64,000 nt of DNA from Aquiflexum balticum DSM 16537 (GCF_900176595.1 NZ_LT838813.1:2432001-2496000), one strand, 5' to 3'; shown: positions 32,969 to 41,563, numbered from the stretch's first letter. Numbers and translations are program-made. Notes: generated from the sequence alone by a model not told the origin.

Positions 32969-34012
32969 TTAAATCCTTGTCAACTTAATCGGATAGGTTT
33001 TAGAAGCATTCCATTGGCATACATAGATGTTTTCATCCTGGTCAATGCAGACATCATGGCAATGTTTGAAGACCGGTTCTTTCTGAATCATCAATTGCAA
33101 CTCACCATCAATGTATTTCGGAGCTGTTCCTCCCGGATTGGAAACCACCTTGTCATTTTCATCAAGAATGGTAACAAATCCCGAATTGTCCATCTGCTCC
33201 AAATATTTTGCCCGCGACCAGCAAACTCCTGCATAGAGGTTTTTGCCATGGATAACCGGACGGCAGACAAATGCACCAGGTAAAAATATAGTTTCCAGAT
33301 ACTTGCCTTCCATGGTGAATCTTTTGAAAGAATTATGTCCCCGGGAAGTGCACAAAAGGGTAGGGGTTCCGCCTTTACGTTGGTCTACCGCAATGCCGTG
33401 TACTGTTTTGAACTGCGCATCCCCATGTCCATCTCCCCCGAACTTTCGGATAAAATTTCCTTTTGAGTCATATTGCAATACAAATTGGGAACCATATCCA
33501 TCAGTGATATACAGGTCTCCATTTGGTGCTACGCAGGTTTCAGTGGGTACCCATCTCATTTTTTCGGAATAAATCCCATTGTTTAAGGGGGAGGATATTT
33601 CAGTAATGATTTTCCCTTTCAAATCGGTTTTGATCACCCTTCCTCCATTGTCTACGATCCATAAAAATTCCTCACCGCCTTCATTGACCAAGCTTAATCC
33701 ATGTGCGGAAGGTAAATTCAAGGTCCATGAATCCAGAAGTTTTCCGGATTGGTCGTATATGATGATGTTGTTTTTTGCTTCATCTGTCACCATAATCAAA
33801 CGGCCCTTTTTATCCATGACCATTTCATGACAATTGACAACAGGTGTTTTACTTGGGTCAAGATTTCCCCATGCGGTGTCAACTTTGTATCTGAAATCAC
33901 CATGTCCTAGAATGGTGTCATTGTCTATGGAAAAGGATAAGTTAGGTTTGATGGTCATGGCAAGTCCTGTCAGTGCGGTTAGTTTGAGAAAGTTTCTACG
34001 ATTGCTGGGCAT
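32969..34012 (-). CDS. Tat-exported NHL-type beta-propeller protein
   Basis: 347 residues. A Tat signal (SNRRNFLKLTALTGLAMTI) precedes a six-bladed propeller with repeats such as MVMDKKGRLIMVTDEAKNNIIIYDQSGKLLDSW, CVAPNGDLYITDGYGSQFVLQYDSKGNFIRKFGG and VCIDQDENIYVCQW. The His/Tyr pattern recalls the lyase domain of peptidyl-glycine amidating enzymes, but I cannot confirm metal ligands. Likely periplasmic; possibly a sugar lactonase or lyase given its neighbours. Divergent from the isomerase-like gene. Confidence 0.82.
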   Translation of the reverse strand: MPSNRRNFLKLTALTGLAMTIKPNLSFSIDNDTILGHGDFRYKVDTAWGNLDPSKTPVVNCHEMVMDKKGRLIMVTDEAKNNIIIYDQSGKLLDSWTLNLPSAHGLSLVNEGGEEFLWIVDNGGRVIKTDLKGKIITEISSPLNNGIYSEKMRWVPTETCVAPNGDLYITDGYGSQFVLQYDSKGNFIRKFGGDGHGDAQFKTVHGIAVDQRKGGTPTLLCTSRGHNSFKRFTMEGKYLETIFLPGAFVCRPVIHGKNLYAGVCWSRAKYLEQMDNSGFVTILDENDKVVSNPGGTAPKYIDGELQLMIQKEPVFKHCHDVCIDQDENIYVCQWNASKTYPIKLTRI

Positions 34013-34150
34013 AAATTTGAATTAAATCTGTGAAGGCAATTTAGCATTATTATCAGATAATTCTAAAATTGATAATGTCCACTGGTCAAAATTTAAAACC
34101 AAAGATTGATGAGTTATATTTATATTTAAAATCAAACCCATAATGATCCT

Positions 34151-34987
34151 ATGAAAAATCTAACCAAAACACTTTTATTGGCCGTCTTAATACTTTGCGC
34201 CAGTCCATTGAATGCCCAAGAAATAGCCCTGCAATTGTACAGCCTGCGAAATGAAATGAAACAGGATGCCAAAGGAACCCATGCTTTGATCCCCGGTATG
34301 GGGATCAAATATCTGGAAGGTGGGGGCACTTACGGTATGGAAAAAGAGGAATACAAAGCTTTCCTTTCAGGATTAGGACTTTCAATTGTTGCCGTTGGGG
34401 CAGGATATGAAGCCTTGAGGGATAATCCCCAATCTGTCATTGACAATGCCAATTCCTATGGGGCAAAATTTGCAACCTGTACCTGGATTCCCCATCCTTC
34501 GGGCCAGTTCAGTATCAAGGAAACCAAGGAAGCAATAGAAGTTTTCAATAAAGCGGGAAAGATTCTGAAAGATGCAGGAATCACCCTTTGCTATCATCCT
34601 CATGGTTATGAGTTTAAGCCTTATGGTAAAGGAGTTCTTTTCGATGAAATGCTCAAAAATGCCAAGAATTATGATTTCAATATGGATGTGTATTGGGTTC
34701 AAATGGGTGGAGGGGACCCATTGGCCATCATGAAAAAGTATCCAAAGAAATTTCCCCTTTTACATTTGAAAGACCGTGCCCATGGGACACCCGGGAATAC
34801 TGATGGCAGGGGAGATGTCGAGACCAATGTAGTCCTTGGTACAGGTGACGTTGATATCCAAGGCCTGATCAAACAAGCCCAAAAAGTCGGCACCAAATAT
34901 CTGATCATTGAAGACGAGTCTTCCAGGTCAGTGCAGCAGATTCCTCAGAGCGTGGAGTATATCAAGAAGGTGATGGCAGAGAAGTAA
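34151..34987 (+). CDS. Secreted sugar phosphate isomerase/epimerase-like TIM-barrel protein
   Basis: 278 residues. A Sec signal ending LNAQ is followed by the AP-endonuclease-2 type TIM barrel: EIALQLYSLRNEM, VVAVGAGYEALRDNP, ITLCYHPHGYEFKP, DFNMDVYWVQMGGGDP, PLLHLKDRA and LIIEDESS. Metal-binding His and Glu/Asp are present in these strand ends. Secreted members often accompany Gfo/Idh/MocA and DUF1080 proteins and may act as lyases or epimerases on keto-sugars rather than on phosphosugars. Monocistronic and divergent from the NHL propeller; REP-like palindromes follow. Confidence 0.88.
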   Translation: MKNLTKTLLLAVLILCASPLNAQEIALQLYSLRNEMKQDAKGTHALIPGMGIKYLEGGGTYGMEKEEYKAFLSGLGLSIVAVGAGYEALRDNPQSVIDNANSYGAKFATCTWIPHPSGQFSIKETKEAIEVFNKAGKILKDAGITLCYHPHGYEFKPYGKGVLFDEMLKNAKNYDFNMDVYWVQMGGGDPLAIMKKYPKKFPLLHLKDRAHGTPGNTDGRGDVETNVVLGTGDVDIQGLIKQAQKVGTKYLIIEDESSRSVQQIPQSVEYIKKVMAEK

Positions 34988-35000
34988 GCGTTGGTTAGTT

Positions 35001-35111
35001 GTCCAACGGTTGTACCGTTGGACTTCCTGAGTTTAGCGCTTGTAGCGCTGGTATTATCAGGTTGAGCCAGAGGCTCAGGGACTCAGCGATCCGAAGGTAC
35101 AACCTTCGGAT
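35001..35111. repeat. Four-palindrome REP-like unit, left of the RAYT gene
   Basis: Four palindromes in order: GTCCAACGG/CCGTTGGAC around TTGTA (35001-35023), AGCGC/GCGCT around TTGTA (35035-35049), TGAGCC/GGCTCA around AGA (35063-35077), ATCCGAAGG/CCTTCGGAT around TACAA (35089-35111). The last has the loop of the first in inverse orientation. The unit is 111 bp. Confidence 0.85.
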
Positions 35112-35115
35112 AACC

Positions 35116-35664
35116 TTAATAAACCTCAACCTTAACCAATCCTTTTATCCCAGCATAATCCCTTGCCGAGCTGAATAAATAATGATGTTCTTCTTCAACA
35201 ATCATCGCCCTTACGGGATTTTGGTGGATATAATGTAGTTTTTGTTCAAAAAACTTTGGGGATTCAATACCGATTGCGTGTAAGCCATCAAACCAAAATT
35301 TGTAGGTATCAACTCTTTTGGAAATATTTCCCCGAAATTTAAACTGATTGAGTATCCATTTAGACCTTGAATCAATTGACTCGGTTTCAAGGCTCATAAG
35401 TATTTTTTTGGCAACAAAGCTTTTAAAATCTCTCATAATATCACTCAAAAATGCTGGCTCTTTGGCACGGCATAACAAATGAAGATGATTTGACATCAGG
35501 CACCAAGCATAAATTTCGAGACCTTTATTGTTGACACAATAATTCAAACTGTCAACAACATCAAGTTTATACTCTTTTCTAGTAAAAATATCTATCCAAT
35601 CCATGACGGTGAATGTCAAAAATTGAATACCGTTTTGGTCGCTTATTTGAAATGGTTTCAGCAT
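35116..35664 (-). CDS. REP-associated tyrosine transposase (RAYT, IS200/IS605-like Y1)
   Basis: 182 residues. The HUH motif is NHLHLL (His60 and His62) and the catalytic Tyr is probably Tyr145 in LHYIHQNPVRAMIV, a standard RAYT arrangement. The N-terminus ISDQNGIQFLTFTVMDWIDIF fits the same family. The enzyme cuts single-stranded DNA beside REP hairpins. It is single-copy in most genomes and thought to spread its flanking palindromes. Here the gene lies exactly between REP-like units, which supports an intact RAYT/REP system. The C-terminus ends 5 bases from the left unit. Confidence 0.93.
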   Translation of the reverse strand: MLKPFQISDQNGIQFLTFTVMDWIDIFTRKEYKLDVVDSLNYCVNNKGLEIYAWCLMSNHLHLLCRAKEPAFLSDIMRDFKSFVAKKILMSLETESIDSRSKWILNQFKFRGNISKRVDTYKFWFDGLHAIGIESPKFFEQKLHYIHQNPVRAMIVEEEHHYLFSSARDYAGIKGLVKVEVY

Positions 35665-35739
35665 AAAAAGTTAGAATTAAAAACCTGAATGGAATTTAAG
35701 TATAAAAATGTAATTTTTCAACTAGAAAAATATTGGGAT

Positions 35740-35904
35740 TGAGCCAGAGGCTCAGGACTCAGGGATCCGAAGGTACAACCTTCGGATAACGTTGTCCAAC
35801 GGTTGTACCGTTGGACTTCCCGAGTTCAGCGCTTTTAGCGCTGGTGTTGAGTAGGTTGAGCCAGAGGCTCAGGACTCAGGGATCCGAAGGTACAACCTTC
35901 GGAT
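35740..35904. repeat. REP-like units, right of the RAYT gene (partial plus full)
   Basis: Order: TGAGCC dyad (35740-35754), ATCCGAAGG dyad (35765-35787), then the full series GTCCAACGG (35794-35816), AGCGC with loop TTTTA (35828-35842), TGAGCC (35857-35871), ATCCGAAGG (35882-35904). The full copy is again 111 bp and matches the left unit almost base for base. It ends two bases before the plsC stop codon. Confidence 0.85.
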
Positions 35905-35906
35905 AA

Positions 35907-36635
35907 CTATTCATGCGTCAAAATCATTGCTTCCAATCTATTGAAGCATTTTTCAGCTAATCTACTGTATCCTTCCTCTCCTGAGAAAGAGGTTGTTTCA
36001 ATGGGTGAGGAAAAATAAATATGGATTATTCCTGGTCTCATTAATAAAGAACTTCTCTTCATTATCCTGTCCGCACCGATCACAGCCATTGGCAAAATCC
36101 GGATACCTGTTTCCGCTGCAATCCTAAATGCGCCTTTTTGAAAAGGTAATAATGCCTGACTGGTATCGTTCCTTGTGCCTTCAGGTGCGACCACTATAGA
36201 AATTCCTTTTTCCAATATTTTCAATAATTTCTCGACGGATGCCTTTCTTGATGCCGCATCTTTTCTATCCACCCAAACAGCAACCCGGGACACTATAAAT
36301 CCAAAAACAGGGATTTTGGAAAGTTCTTTTTTGCCTATAGCCCGGACTTCTTGGCGAATGGCAATGGGAATGACAGGCGCATCAATAAATGAGCGATGAT
36401 TGAAAATGTAGATGTAGGGCTGATTTGGATCTATATATTCCTTGCCATGTATTCGATACCTAATCCCCACCAAATATGACCAAACAGAGGCCCAAAGCCG
36501 TATAAAAACAAAAGATACCTTGCCACCACGCGAACTTACTATTAGAGGGATTACGATAAACAGTCCAAAAACCAGCATTAATACAATAAATAAAAGAGCT
36601 GCGTAGAGGGTGTAAATCCACAGGAATATTTTCAT
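35907..36635 (-). CDS. plsC: 1-acyl-sn-glycerol-3-phosphate acyltransferase (PlsC family)
   Basis: 242 residues. An N-terminal hydrophobic segment (about 5-33) anchors it to the membrane. The acyltransferase motifs are NHRSFID (HX4D, His80 and Asp85) and APEGTRN (Glu150 to Arg153). It adds the second acyl chain to lysophosphatidate in phospholipid synthesis. It stands alone; a REP-like unit abuts its 3' end. A hairpin (36700-36725) lies upstream of the start. Confidence 0.92.
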   Translation of the reverse strand: MKIFLWIYTLYAALLFIVLMLVFGLFIVIPLIVSSRGGKVSFVFIRLWASVWSYLVGIRYRIHGKEYIDPNQPYIYIFNHRSFIDAPVIPIAIRQEVRAIGKKELSKIPVFGFIVSRVAVWVDRKDAASRKASVEKLLKILEKGISIVVAPEGTRNDTSQALLPFQKGAFRIAAETGIRILPMAVIGADRIMKRSSLLMRPGIIHIYFSSPIETTSFSGEEGYSRLAEKCFNRLEAMILTHE

Positions 36636-36699
36636 AGTCTGATTAATTGATTATTTTTGGGCAATATTTAATCAATTTACTAACTCTTTGCTTGCAAAC

Positions 36700-36732
36700 A
36701 ACCCCTGGGAGAGATTTCAGGGGTTTCATTTT
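36700..36732. terminator. Terminator-like hairpin without an obvious gene
   Basis: AACCCCTG (36700-36707) and CAGGGGTT (36718-36725) pair perfectly and lead on the plus strand into a T-rich tail. No plus-strand gene precedes it, so it may end a small RNA or form part of the plsC leader. A further dyad, TTGGCA/TGCCAA, lies at 36786-36801, and a CGGTCTTCCGAC-type low-complexity patch at about 36851-36879. Confidence 0.4.
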
Positions 36733-36953
36733 TTTGCAATATTATTGACTTCATTCAAGGATTAAAAGATAAATGAATAAGTAAATTGGCAGATATGCCA
36801 ATAAAATGGGAGTACGATATAATTATTTGTAGGAGACTTTAATGACCTGTACTGCGGTCTTCCGACTTCGGTCTCCGGTCCTGCCAATTATAGATTATCG
36901 GATTATTGGCAAAGAAGGGGTTAACTATTTAAATGTATTTTTCAATCTAAATA

Positions 36954-36983
36954 TTTCACTTTTCCCAAAAAACCTTACCTTTG
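36954..36983 (+). promoter_or_regulatory. Promoter of rpsA
   Basis: TTTC (36954-36957), 18 bases, then TACCTTTG (36976-36983), a full match to the TAnnTTTG box of Bacteroidetes. Predicted start of transcription near 36990. Confidence 0.6.
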
Positions 36984-36987
36984 CAGT

Positions 36988-37090
36988 CCGTTCGGGTGAA
37001 CGGGGTCTCGGGGGCTGATTCTCAGGGATTTTATCTAACACTAAAAACCTCAACCCACATGACCCTAGGGTTGTTGATAAACAGGGTCAT
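36988..37090 (+). promoter_or_regulatory. Structured 5' leader of rpsA
   Basis: The leader has CCGTTC/GAACGG (36988-37003) right at the expected transcript start and ATGACCCT/AGGGTCAT (37059-37090) just eight bases before the start codon. S1 is autoregulated in other bacteria. The second hairpin is placed to control initiation. Confidence 0.45.
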
Positions 37091-37098
37091 TACACAAT

Positions 37099-38868
37099 AT
37101 GTCTAATCAAAAAGAGTTTAACTGGGACAATTTCTCCACCAAAGGTTTTGGCGAAGGCTATTCCAAAGATCAGCGTGCTGAAATGGAAGCCATGTATGCC
37201 GGCACTTTGAATGAAATCACCGAAAAAGAAGTCATCAAAGGTACTGTAGTAGGTATCAATGATAAAGACGTAATCATCAATATCGGTTTCAAATCCGATG
37301 GTTTGGTACCTGTATCCGAATTCCGTGATCTTCCCAACCTAAAAATCGGTGACGAAGTGGAATTGTTCATCGAAGAGCAGGAGAATTCATTGGGTCAATT
37401 GGTGCTTTCCAGAAAGAAAGCCAGAATGGTCCGTGCATGGAGCGATATTGAAGATGCTTTGGCTAACGATAGCGTTATCGAAGGTCTTGTAAAAAGAAGG
37501 ACCAAAGGTGGTCTGATCGTAGATATCTACGGTGTTGAAGCCTTCTTGCCAGGTTCCCAGATTGATGTGAAGCCTATCAGGGATTTTGATATCTATGTAG
37601 GTAAGAAAATGGAAGTGAAAGTGGTTAAAATCAACCACACCAATGATAACGTAGTTGTTTCTCACAAAGTCTTGATCGAAAAAGATCTTGAGAAACAAAA
37701 AGCTGAAATATTGAACAACCTTGAGAAAGGTCAGGTATTGGAAGGTGTGATCAAAAACATGACCAACTTCGGTGTATTCATCGATTTGGGTGGTGTAGAC
37801 GGTTTGCTACACATTACTGATATCTCTTGGGGAAGAATCAACCATCCTGAAGAAGTGCTTAACCTTGACGACAAAGTTCAGGTGGTGGTACTTGATTTCG
37901 ATGATGACAAGAAGAGAATTTCTTTGGGTATGAAGCAGTTGACTTCTCATCCTTGGGATGCGCTTTCTGCTGATCTTGAGATTGGATCCAAAGTCAAAGG
38001 CAAGATTGTAAATGTAGCCGATTACGGTGCATTCCTTGAATTGGCTCCTGGTGTTGAAGGCCTGATCCACGTTTCTGAAATGAGCTGGTCTCAGCATTTG
38101 AGAAATCCTGCTGACTTCGTGAAAGTTGGTGATGAGATCGAAGCTGTTGTATTGACTTTGGACAAAGACGAAAGAAAAATGTCTTTGGGCATCAAGCAAT
38201 TGACTGAAGATCCTTGGACCAAAGGTGATATGTCTACCAAATATGGTGTCGGCACCAAACACAAAGGTGTAGTTAGAAACCTGACCAACTTTGGCTTGTT
38301 CCTTGAATTGGAAGAAGGTATCGACGGTTTGGTTCACGTATCTGACCTTTCCTGGACCAAGAAAATCAAACACCCTGCAGAGTTTGTGAAAGTAGGCGAT
38401 GAATTGGATGTTGCTGTCTTGGAACTTGATGTGGACAACAGAAGATTGGCCCTTGGTCACAAGCAATTGGAAGAAAACCCATGGGATACTTTCGAAACAG
38501 TATTCCCTGTAGGTTCTGACCATAAGTGTACAGTGGTTTCCAAAAACGACAAAGGTGCAGTTCTTGAACTTCCTTACGGATTGGAAGGATTTGCTACTTC
38601 CAAGAATTTGGAAAAAGCTGACGGTTCTTCTGTAGAAGTTGGTGAGGCTTTGGATTTCAGGGTAACTGAATTCTCCAAAGATGACAAGAGAATTGTTCTT
38701 TCCCATACGGCTACTTTTAAAGAAGAGGCCAAACCAGCCGCAGCACCTAAGAAAGCTGCGAAAAAACCATCTGCCCCGGCACCAGAAGCTACTGCTGATA
38801 AATCCACTTTGGGTGATATCGATGCTTTGGCTGAGTTGAAGGAAAAGATGGAAGGCGGGAAGAAGTAA
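37099..38868 (+). CDS. rpsA: 30S ribosomal protein S1
   Basis: 589 residues with six S1 (OB-fold) repeats. The first begins at about residue 42 (GTVVGINDKDVIINIGFKSDG). Strong repeats follow: EGVIKNMTNFGVFIDLGGVDGLLHITDISWGR, KGKIVNVADYGAFLELAPGVEGLIHVSEMSW and KGVVRNLTNFGLFLELEEGIDGLVHVSDLSW. An alanine/lysine/proline tail (about 545-570) ends it. S1 binds mRNA on the small subunit; in Bacteroidetes, where Shine-Dalgarno sites are rare, it is likely important for initiation. Codon use is highly biased, as expected for an abundant protein. Promoter, leader and terminator are all visible. Confidence 0.97.
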   Translation: MSNQKEFNWDNFSTKGFGEGYSKDQRAEMEAMYAGTLNEITEKEVIKGTVVGINDKDVIINIGFKSDGLVPVSEFRDLPNLKIGDEVELFIEEQENSLGQLVLSRKKARMVRAWSDIEDALANDSVIEGLVKRRTKGGLIVDIYGVEAFLPGSQIDVKPIRDFDIYVGKKMEVKVVKINHTNDNVVVSHKVLIEKDLEKQKAEILNNLEKGQVLEGVIKNMTNFGVFIDLGGVDGLLHITDISWGRINHPEEVLNLDDKVQVVVLDFDDDKKRISLGMKQLTSHPWDALSADLEIGSKVKGKIVNVADYGAFLELAPGVEGLIHVSEMSWSQHLRNPADFVKVGDEIEAVVLTLDKDERKMSLGIKQLTEDPWTKGDMSTKYGVGTKHKGVVRNLTNFGLFLELEEGIDGLVHVSDLSWTKKIKHPAEFVKVGDELDVAVLELDVDNRRLALGHKQLEENPWDTFETVFPVGSDHKCTVVSKNDKGAVLELPYGLEGFATSKNLEKADGSSVEVGEALDFRVTEFSKDDKRIVLSHTATFKEEAKPAAAPKKAAKKPSAPAPEATADKSTLGDIDALAELKEKMEGGKK

Positions 38869-38875
38869 TCTTTAG

Positions 38876-38903
38876 AAACAAGAGACAAGAATCAAGAACC
38901 AAG
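38876..38903. repeat. CAAGA low-complexity tract after rpsA
   Basis: AAACAAGAGACAAGAATC-AAGAACCAAGA: near-repeats of CAAGAnn like those at 4180-4232. It lies between the rpsA stop and its terminator. Confidence 0.4.
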
Positions 38904-38921
38904 ATGGTTCATATCAAATAT

Positions 38922-38957
38922 AAAAAGTGGCTGCTGAGAGGTGGCCACTTTTTTTAT
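38922..38957 (+). terminator. Terminator of rpsA
   Basis: AAAAAGTGGC (38922-38931) and GCCACTTTTT (38944-38953), with further T. A second hairpin, ATCCTTtGAGGTTTT/AAACCTCgAAGGAT (38961-38991), with its own T run, follows and acts as a backup or is a REP-like palindrome. Confidence 0.75.
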
Positions 38958-39089
38958 ATGATCCTTTGAGGTTTTTAAAACCTCGAAGGATTTTTTGATT
39001 TTAATAATATTTAAAATTATCGCATTTTGGAATTTAGTTTCGTCCTGACTTTAACCTCTATTGTATTGATTGTGGATGAATTTTATTGA

Positions 39090-39272
39090 GAACATTTGAA
39101 ATGTCGAATCACTTCAAGTCTTTATTATGAAAAGGTTTCATTCCTTAAGGATGATTTTCTCAGTACTTCTTATAGAAATTTAATTAGTAGGGTTGATCAG
39201 GAAAATGGAATTACAGTTCCTGTCAGTGGTATTGGTGGGATAAAATTAGTTAAAATCCCGGTGCCCGATTAA
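39090..39272 (+). pseudogene. Short coding-like fragment (C-terminal remnant?)
   Basis: One frame without a plausible start reads 60 codons ending DFLSTSYRNLISRVDQENGITVPVSGIGGIKLVKIPVPD. The composition looks like real protein, and the GGIKLVKIPVP ending vaguely recalls restriction-modification specificity subunits. No match is secure. It may be all that remains of a lost gene between rpsA and the molybdenum hydroxylase. Confidence 0.25.
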
Positions 39273-39325
39273 ATAGCGTGATATATTCCATCTTCAGTGA
39301 ATTTTATTCAAAGGATGAGCTATTA

Positions 39326-41560
39326 TCAATTTGTCTTACTCCAATCAATTTTATCTGATGTAATCGGCAATGTCCGAACTCTCGATCCTATCCCTTCAAA
39401 AACAGCATTTGCTATCGCCGCAGCCACTGGCCCTTGTGCCGCTTCACCCGCCCCCATTGGAGGAAGTTCAGGTCTATTGATGATATGGACTTCGATTTCC
39501 GGCACATCCTTAAACCTCATAATGGGATAAGAATTCCAATCCTTGCTCAAAATCCCATTTTCATCATACTGAACAGATTCCATTAAAGTCCAACTTGCCG
39601 ATTGGACCATGCCGCCTTCGGTTTGGTTTTTTAACCCATCAGGATTGATGCATTGCCCGGAATCAATCACTCCGGTCATTTTGGTCAGTTTAAATGATCT
39701 TTCAGCTTTGTTGATTTCCACCTCAGCCAAAACCGCAAAAAAGGAGGCTGAATTTTTGTATTTGGAAAAAGCAACACCATAACCATTTCCTGGGTTTTTC
39801 CCTTTGGAATCCCATCCTGTTTTGGAAGCTAAAGTTTCAAGGACAGCAATAGCCCGATCATCTTTCAGGTTTTTGATCCTAAAGGCAATAGGATCCATTC
39901 CTGCCTCAGATGCCAGTTCATCCATAAAGGATTCCAAAGCAAAGATATTCCCATAAGCTCCAAGTCCTCTCAAAGCAGAAGTCCGCAATGGCCCATCATA
40001 ATTGTACAACTGTAATCTTTTATCAGGGATATTATATAAAGGTGTGGCATTACGGTATGAACCTCCCGAAAAGCCTCCTTTTTGAAATTCAAAAGGATCT
40101 TTTAAATGCCTGGCAGAAACATAATGACCTGCCTTGCCATTGGGTCGGGTGCTGTGGGTATCTGACCAGATATGGGTGTCCCAAGCCAGAATCTTTCCAT
40201 TTTCATCCATACCAGCTTCCAACTGAATAACCATGGCAGAACCATAAGGTTCCCATTGGTGTTCATCCTCCCGCATCCATTGCAGGCGTACAGGTTTACC
40301 AGGATAATGTTTAGCAATCAGTGCTGCTTCTGCAGAAACATCATCTGCACCGTTATGTCCGTAGCAACCTGAACCAGGCATACCAATACATCTGATTTTT
40401 TCTTTTTCCAACCCAAAAAGATCAGCTAGGGAATTTTGGAGGGGATAAACTCCTTGTGTTGGGGACCAAACAGTCAAGTAATCATCATCCCATTTTGCCA
40501 CTGCGCAGGAGGGACCAGTGGAAGCATGCATGTGGTAAGGCCTTTGATACTCAGCTTTTATTTTTTTCGAAGAGGAATTGATCTTACCTGAAATGCCAGG
40601 GCTGTCCTCTACCATCTGGGGTGGATTGGCATTTGCTTTCATATTCTCAAAAAGTGATTCCAACAATGGTCCCAATTTCGGGCTTTCCCACTTAGTGCTT
40701 TCCTTGAGCTGTTGCCATGCTTTGACTGCCTGAAATTCTCTTTTTGCTATAACCGCTACAAAACTCCCATCTTCAATTATTTTCAAAATCCCTTCTTGGT
40801 CTTTTATTTTGTCAAGGTCAATAGACACTAGCTTTGCATTGTAGACAGGAGGGTGAAGAACACGGGCATGAACCATGTCAGGCAATCTCAGGTCGTGGAC
40901 AAAGTGTGGTTCTCCTCGTACTAATGACCTGATATCTTCTCTGGGAACTGCTTTTCCTATATGAACATGGTCTTTATGATCTTTTATGGGTGCTTCCCCG
41001 GTTATTTTTTCTTCCAGATACTTTCCCTCCAACAACTCCCAATAGGATATTTCTTGATCAGGACCACCTTGAATAACACCGTTTTTGACCTGTAACTTTG
41101 AAATGTCTGTCCCCCATTTTTCACTTGCCAATTTCAATAGTACCAACCTTGCCTCAGCGGCAGCCTGTCGGATGGCTTTGCCGCTGCCCTCTATAGAATT
41201 GCTTCCTGCGGTATAACCTTCATTGGCAGTCTGACCTGTATCTCCATTGATAATATGACATATTCCCAGATCAACATCCAGTTCATCAGCGGCAATTTGC
41301 ATCAAGGCCGTCCTTATCCCCTGACCCAATTCCTGTTTGCCAGTTAGAATAGTCACATGTCCATCCGTATCTAATCTTATCCAGGAATCGATCAGGTTGC
41401 TGTCAATATGGGGTCTTTCAGGAATACCGCTATAATTTTTCATCACGGAATTTTCTGTTTCCTTGGATTGGCAAAAGGCCAAAGGAAAAAGATTGAATCC
41501 AATCAGCAACTGACCGGACGTTTTGAGAAATGTTCTTCTGGAGTTTGTGGTCTGTTCCAT
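39326..41560 (-). CDS. Molybdopterin-binding subunit of a xanthine dehydrogenase-family (IorB-like) hydroxylase, Tat-exported
   Basis: 744 residues. A Tat signal (NSRRTFLKTSGQLLIGFNLFP) is followed by the two aldehyde/xanthine oxidase domains, with the Moco-pocket glutamine region TGKQELGQGIRTALMQIAADELDV and the base Glu in PMGAGEAAQGP near the C-terminus. Layout and export match isoquinoline 1-oxidoreductase-type enzymes, which lack the FAD subunit and pass electrons to cytochromes. Substrate unknown (aldehydes or N-heterocycles). Three bases separate it from the iron-sulfur subunit gene upstream. Confidence 0.92.
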   Translation of the reverse strand: MEQTTNSRRTFLKTSGQLLIGFNLFPLAFCQSKETENSVMKNYSGIPERPHIDSNLIDSWIRLDTDGHVTILTGKQELGQGIRTALMQIAADELDVDLGICHIINGDTGQTANEGYTAGSNSIEGSGKAIRQAAAEARLVLLKLASEKWGTDISKLQVKNGVIQGGPDQEISYWELLEGKYLEEKITGEAPIKDHKDHVHIGKAVPREDIRSLVRGEPHFVHDLRLPDMVHARVLHPPVYNAKLVSIDLDKIKDQEGILKIIEDGSFVAVIAKREFQAVKAWQQLKESTKWESPKLGPLLESLFENMKANANPPQMVEDSPGISGKINSSSKKIKAEYQRPYHMHASTGPSCAVAKWDDDYLTVWSPTQGVYPLQNSLADLFGLEKEKIRCIGMPGSGCYGHNGADDVSAEAALIAKHYPGKPVRLQWMREDEHQWEPYGSAMVIQLEAGMDENGKILAWDTHIWSDTHSTRPNGKAGHYVSARHLKDPFEFQKGGFSGGSYRNATPLYNIPDKRLQLYNYDGPLRTSALRGLGAYGNIFALESFMDELASEAGMDPIAFRIKNLKDDRAIAVLETLASKTGWDSKGKNPGNGYGVAFSKYKNSASFFAVLAEVEINKAERSFKLTKMTGVIDSGQCINPDGLKNQTEGGMVQSASWTLMESVQYDENGILSKDWNSYPIMRFKDVPEIEVHIINRPELPPMGAGEAAQGPVAAAIANAVFEGIGSRVRTLPITSDKIDWSKTN

Positions 41561-41563
41561 CCC

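Noticed and set aside
35116-35664. Classifying the 35-kb transposase gene as a plain IS200 element
   Set aside because: No IS200-type end hairpins or second gene; the ordered REP-like units on both sides fit a RAYT instead.
37807-38706. Long minus-strand open frame (299 codons) opposite rpsA
   Set aside because: rpsA is certain, and the antisense frame mirrors its biased codons; the sequence is rich in F, H and Q without any domain.
40102-40372. Short open frames inside the molybdenum hydroxylase gene
   Set aside because: They are shadows of the 744-residue gene, without homology-like features or starts.
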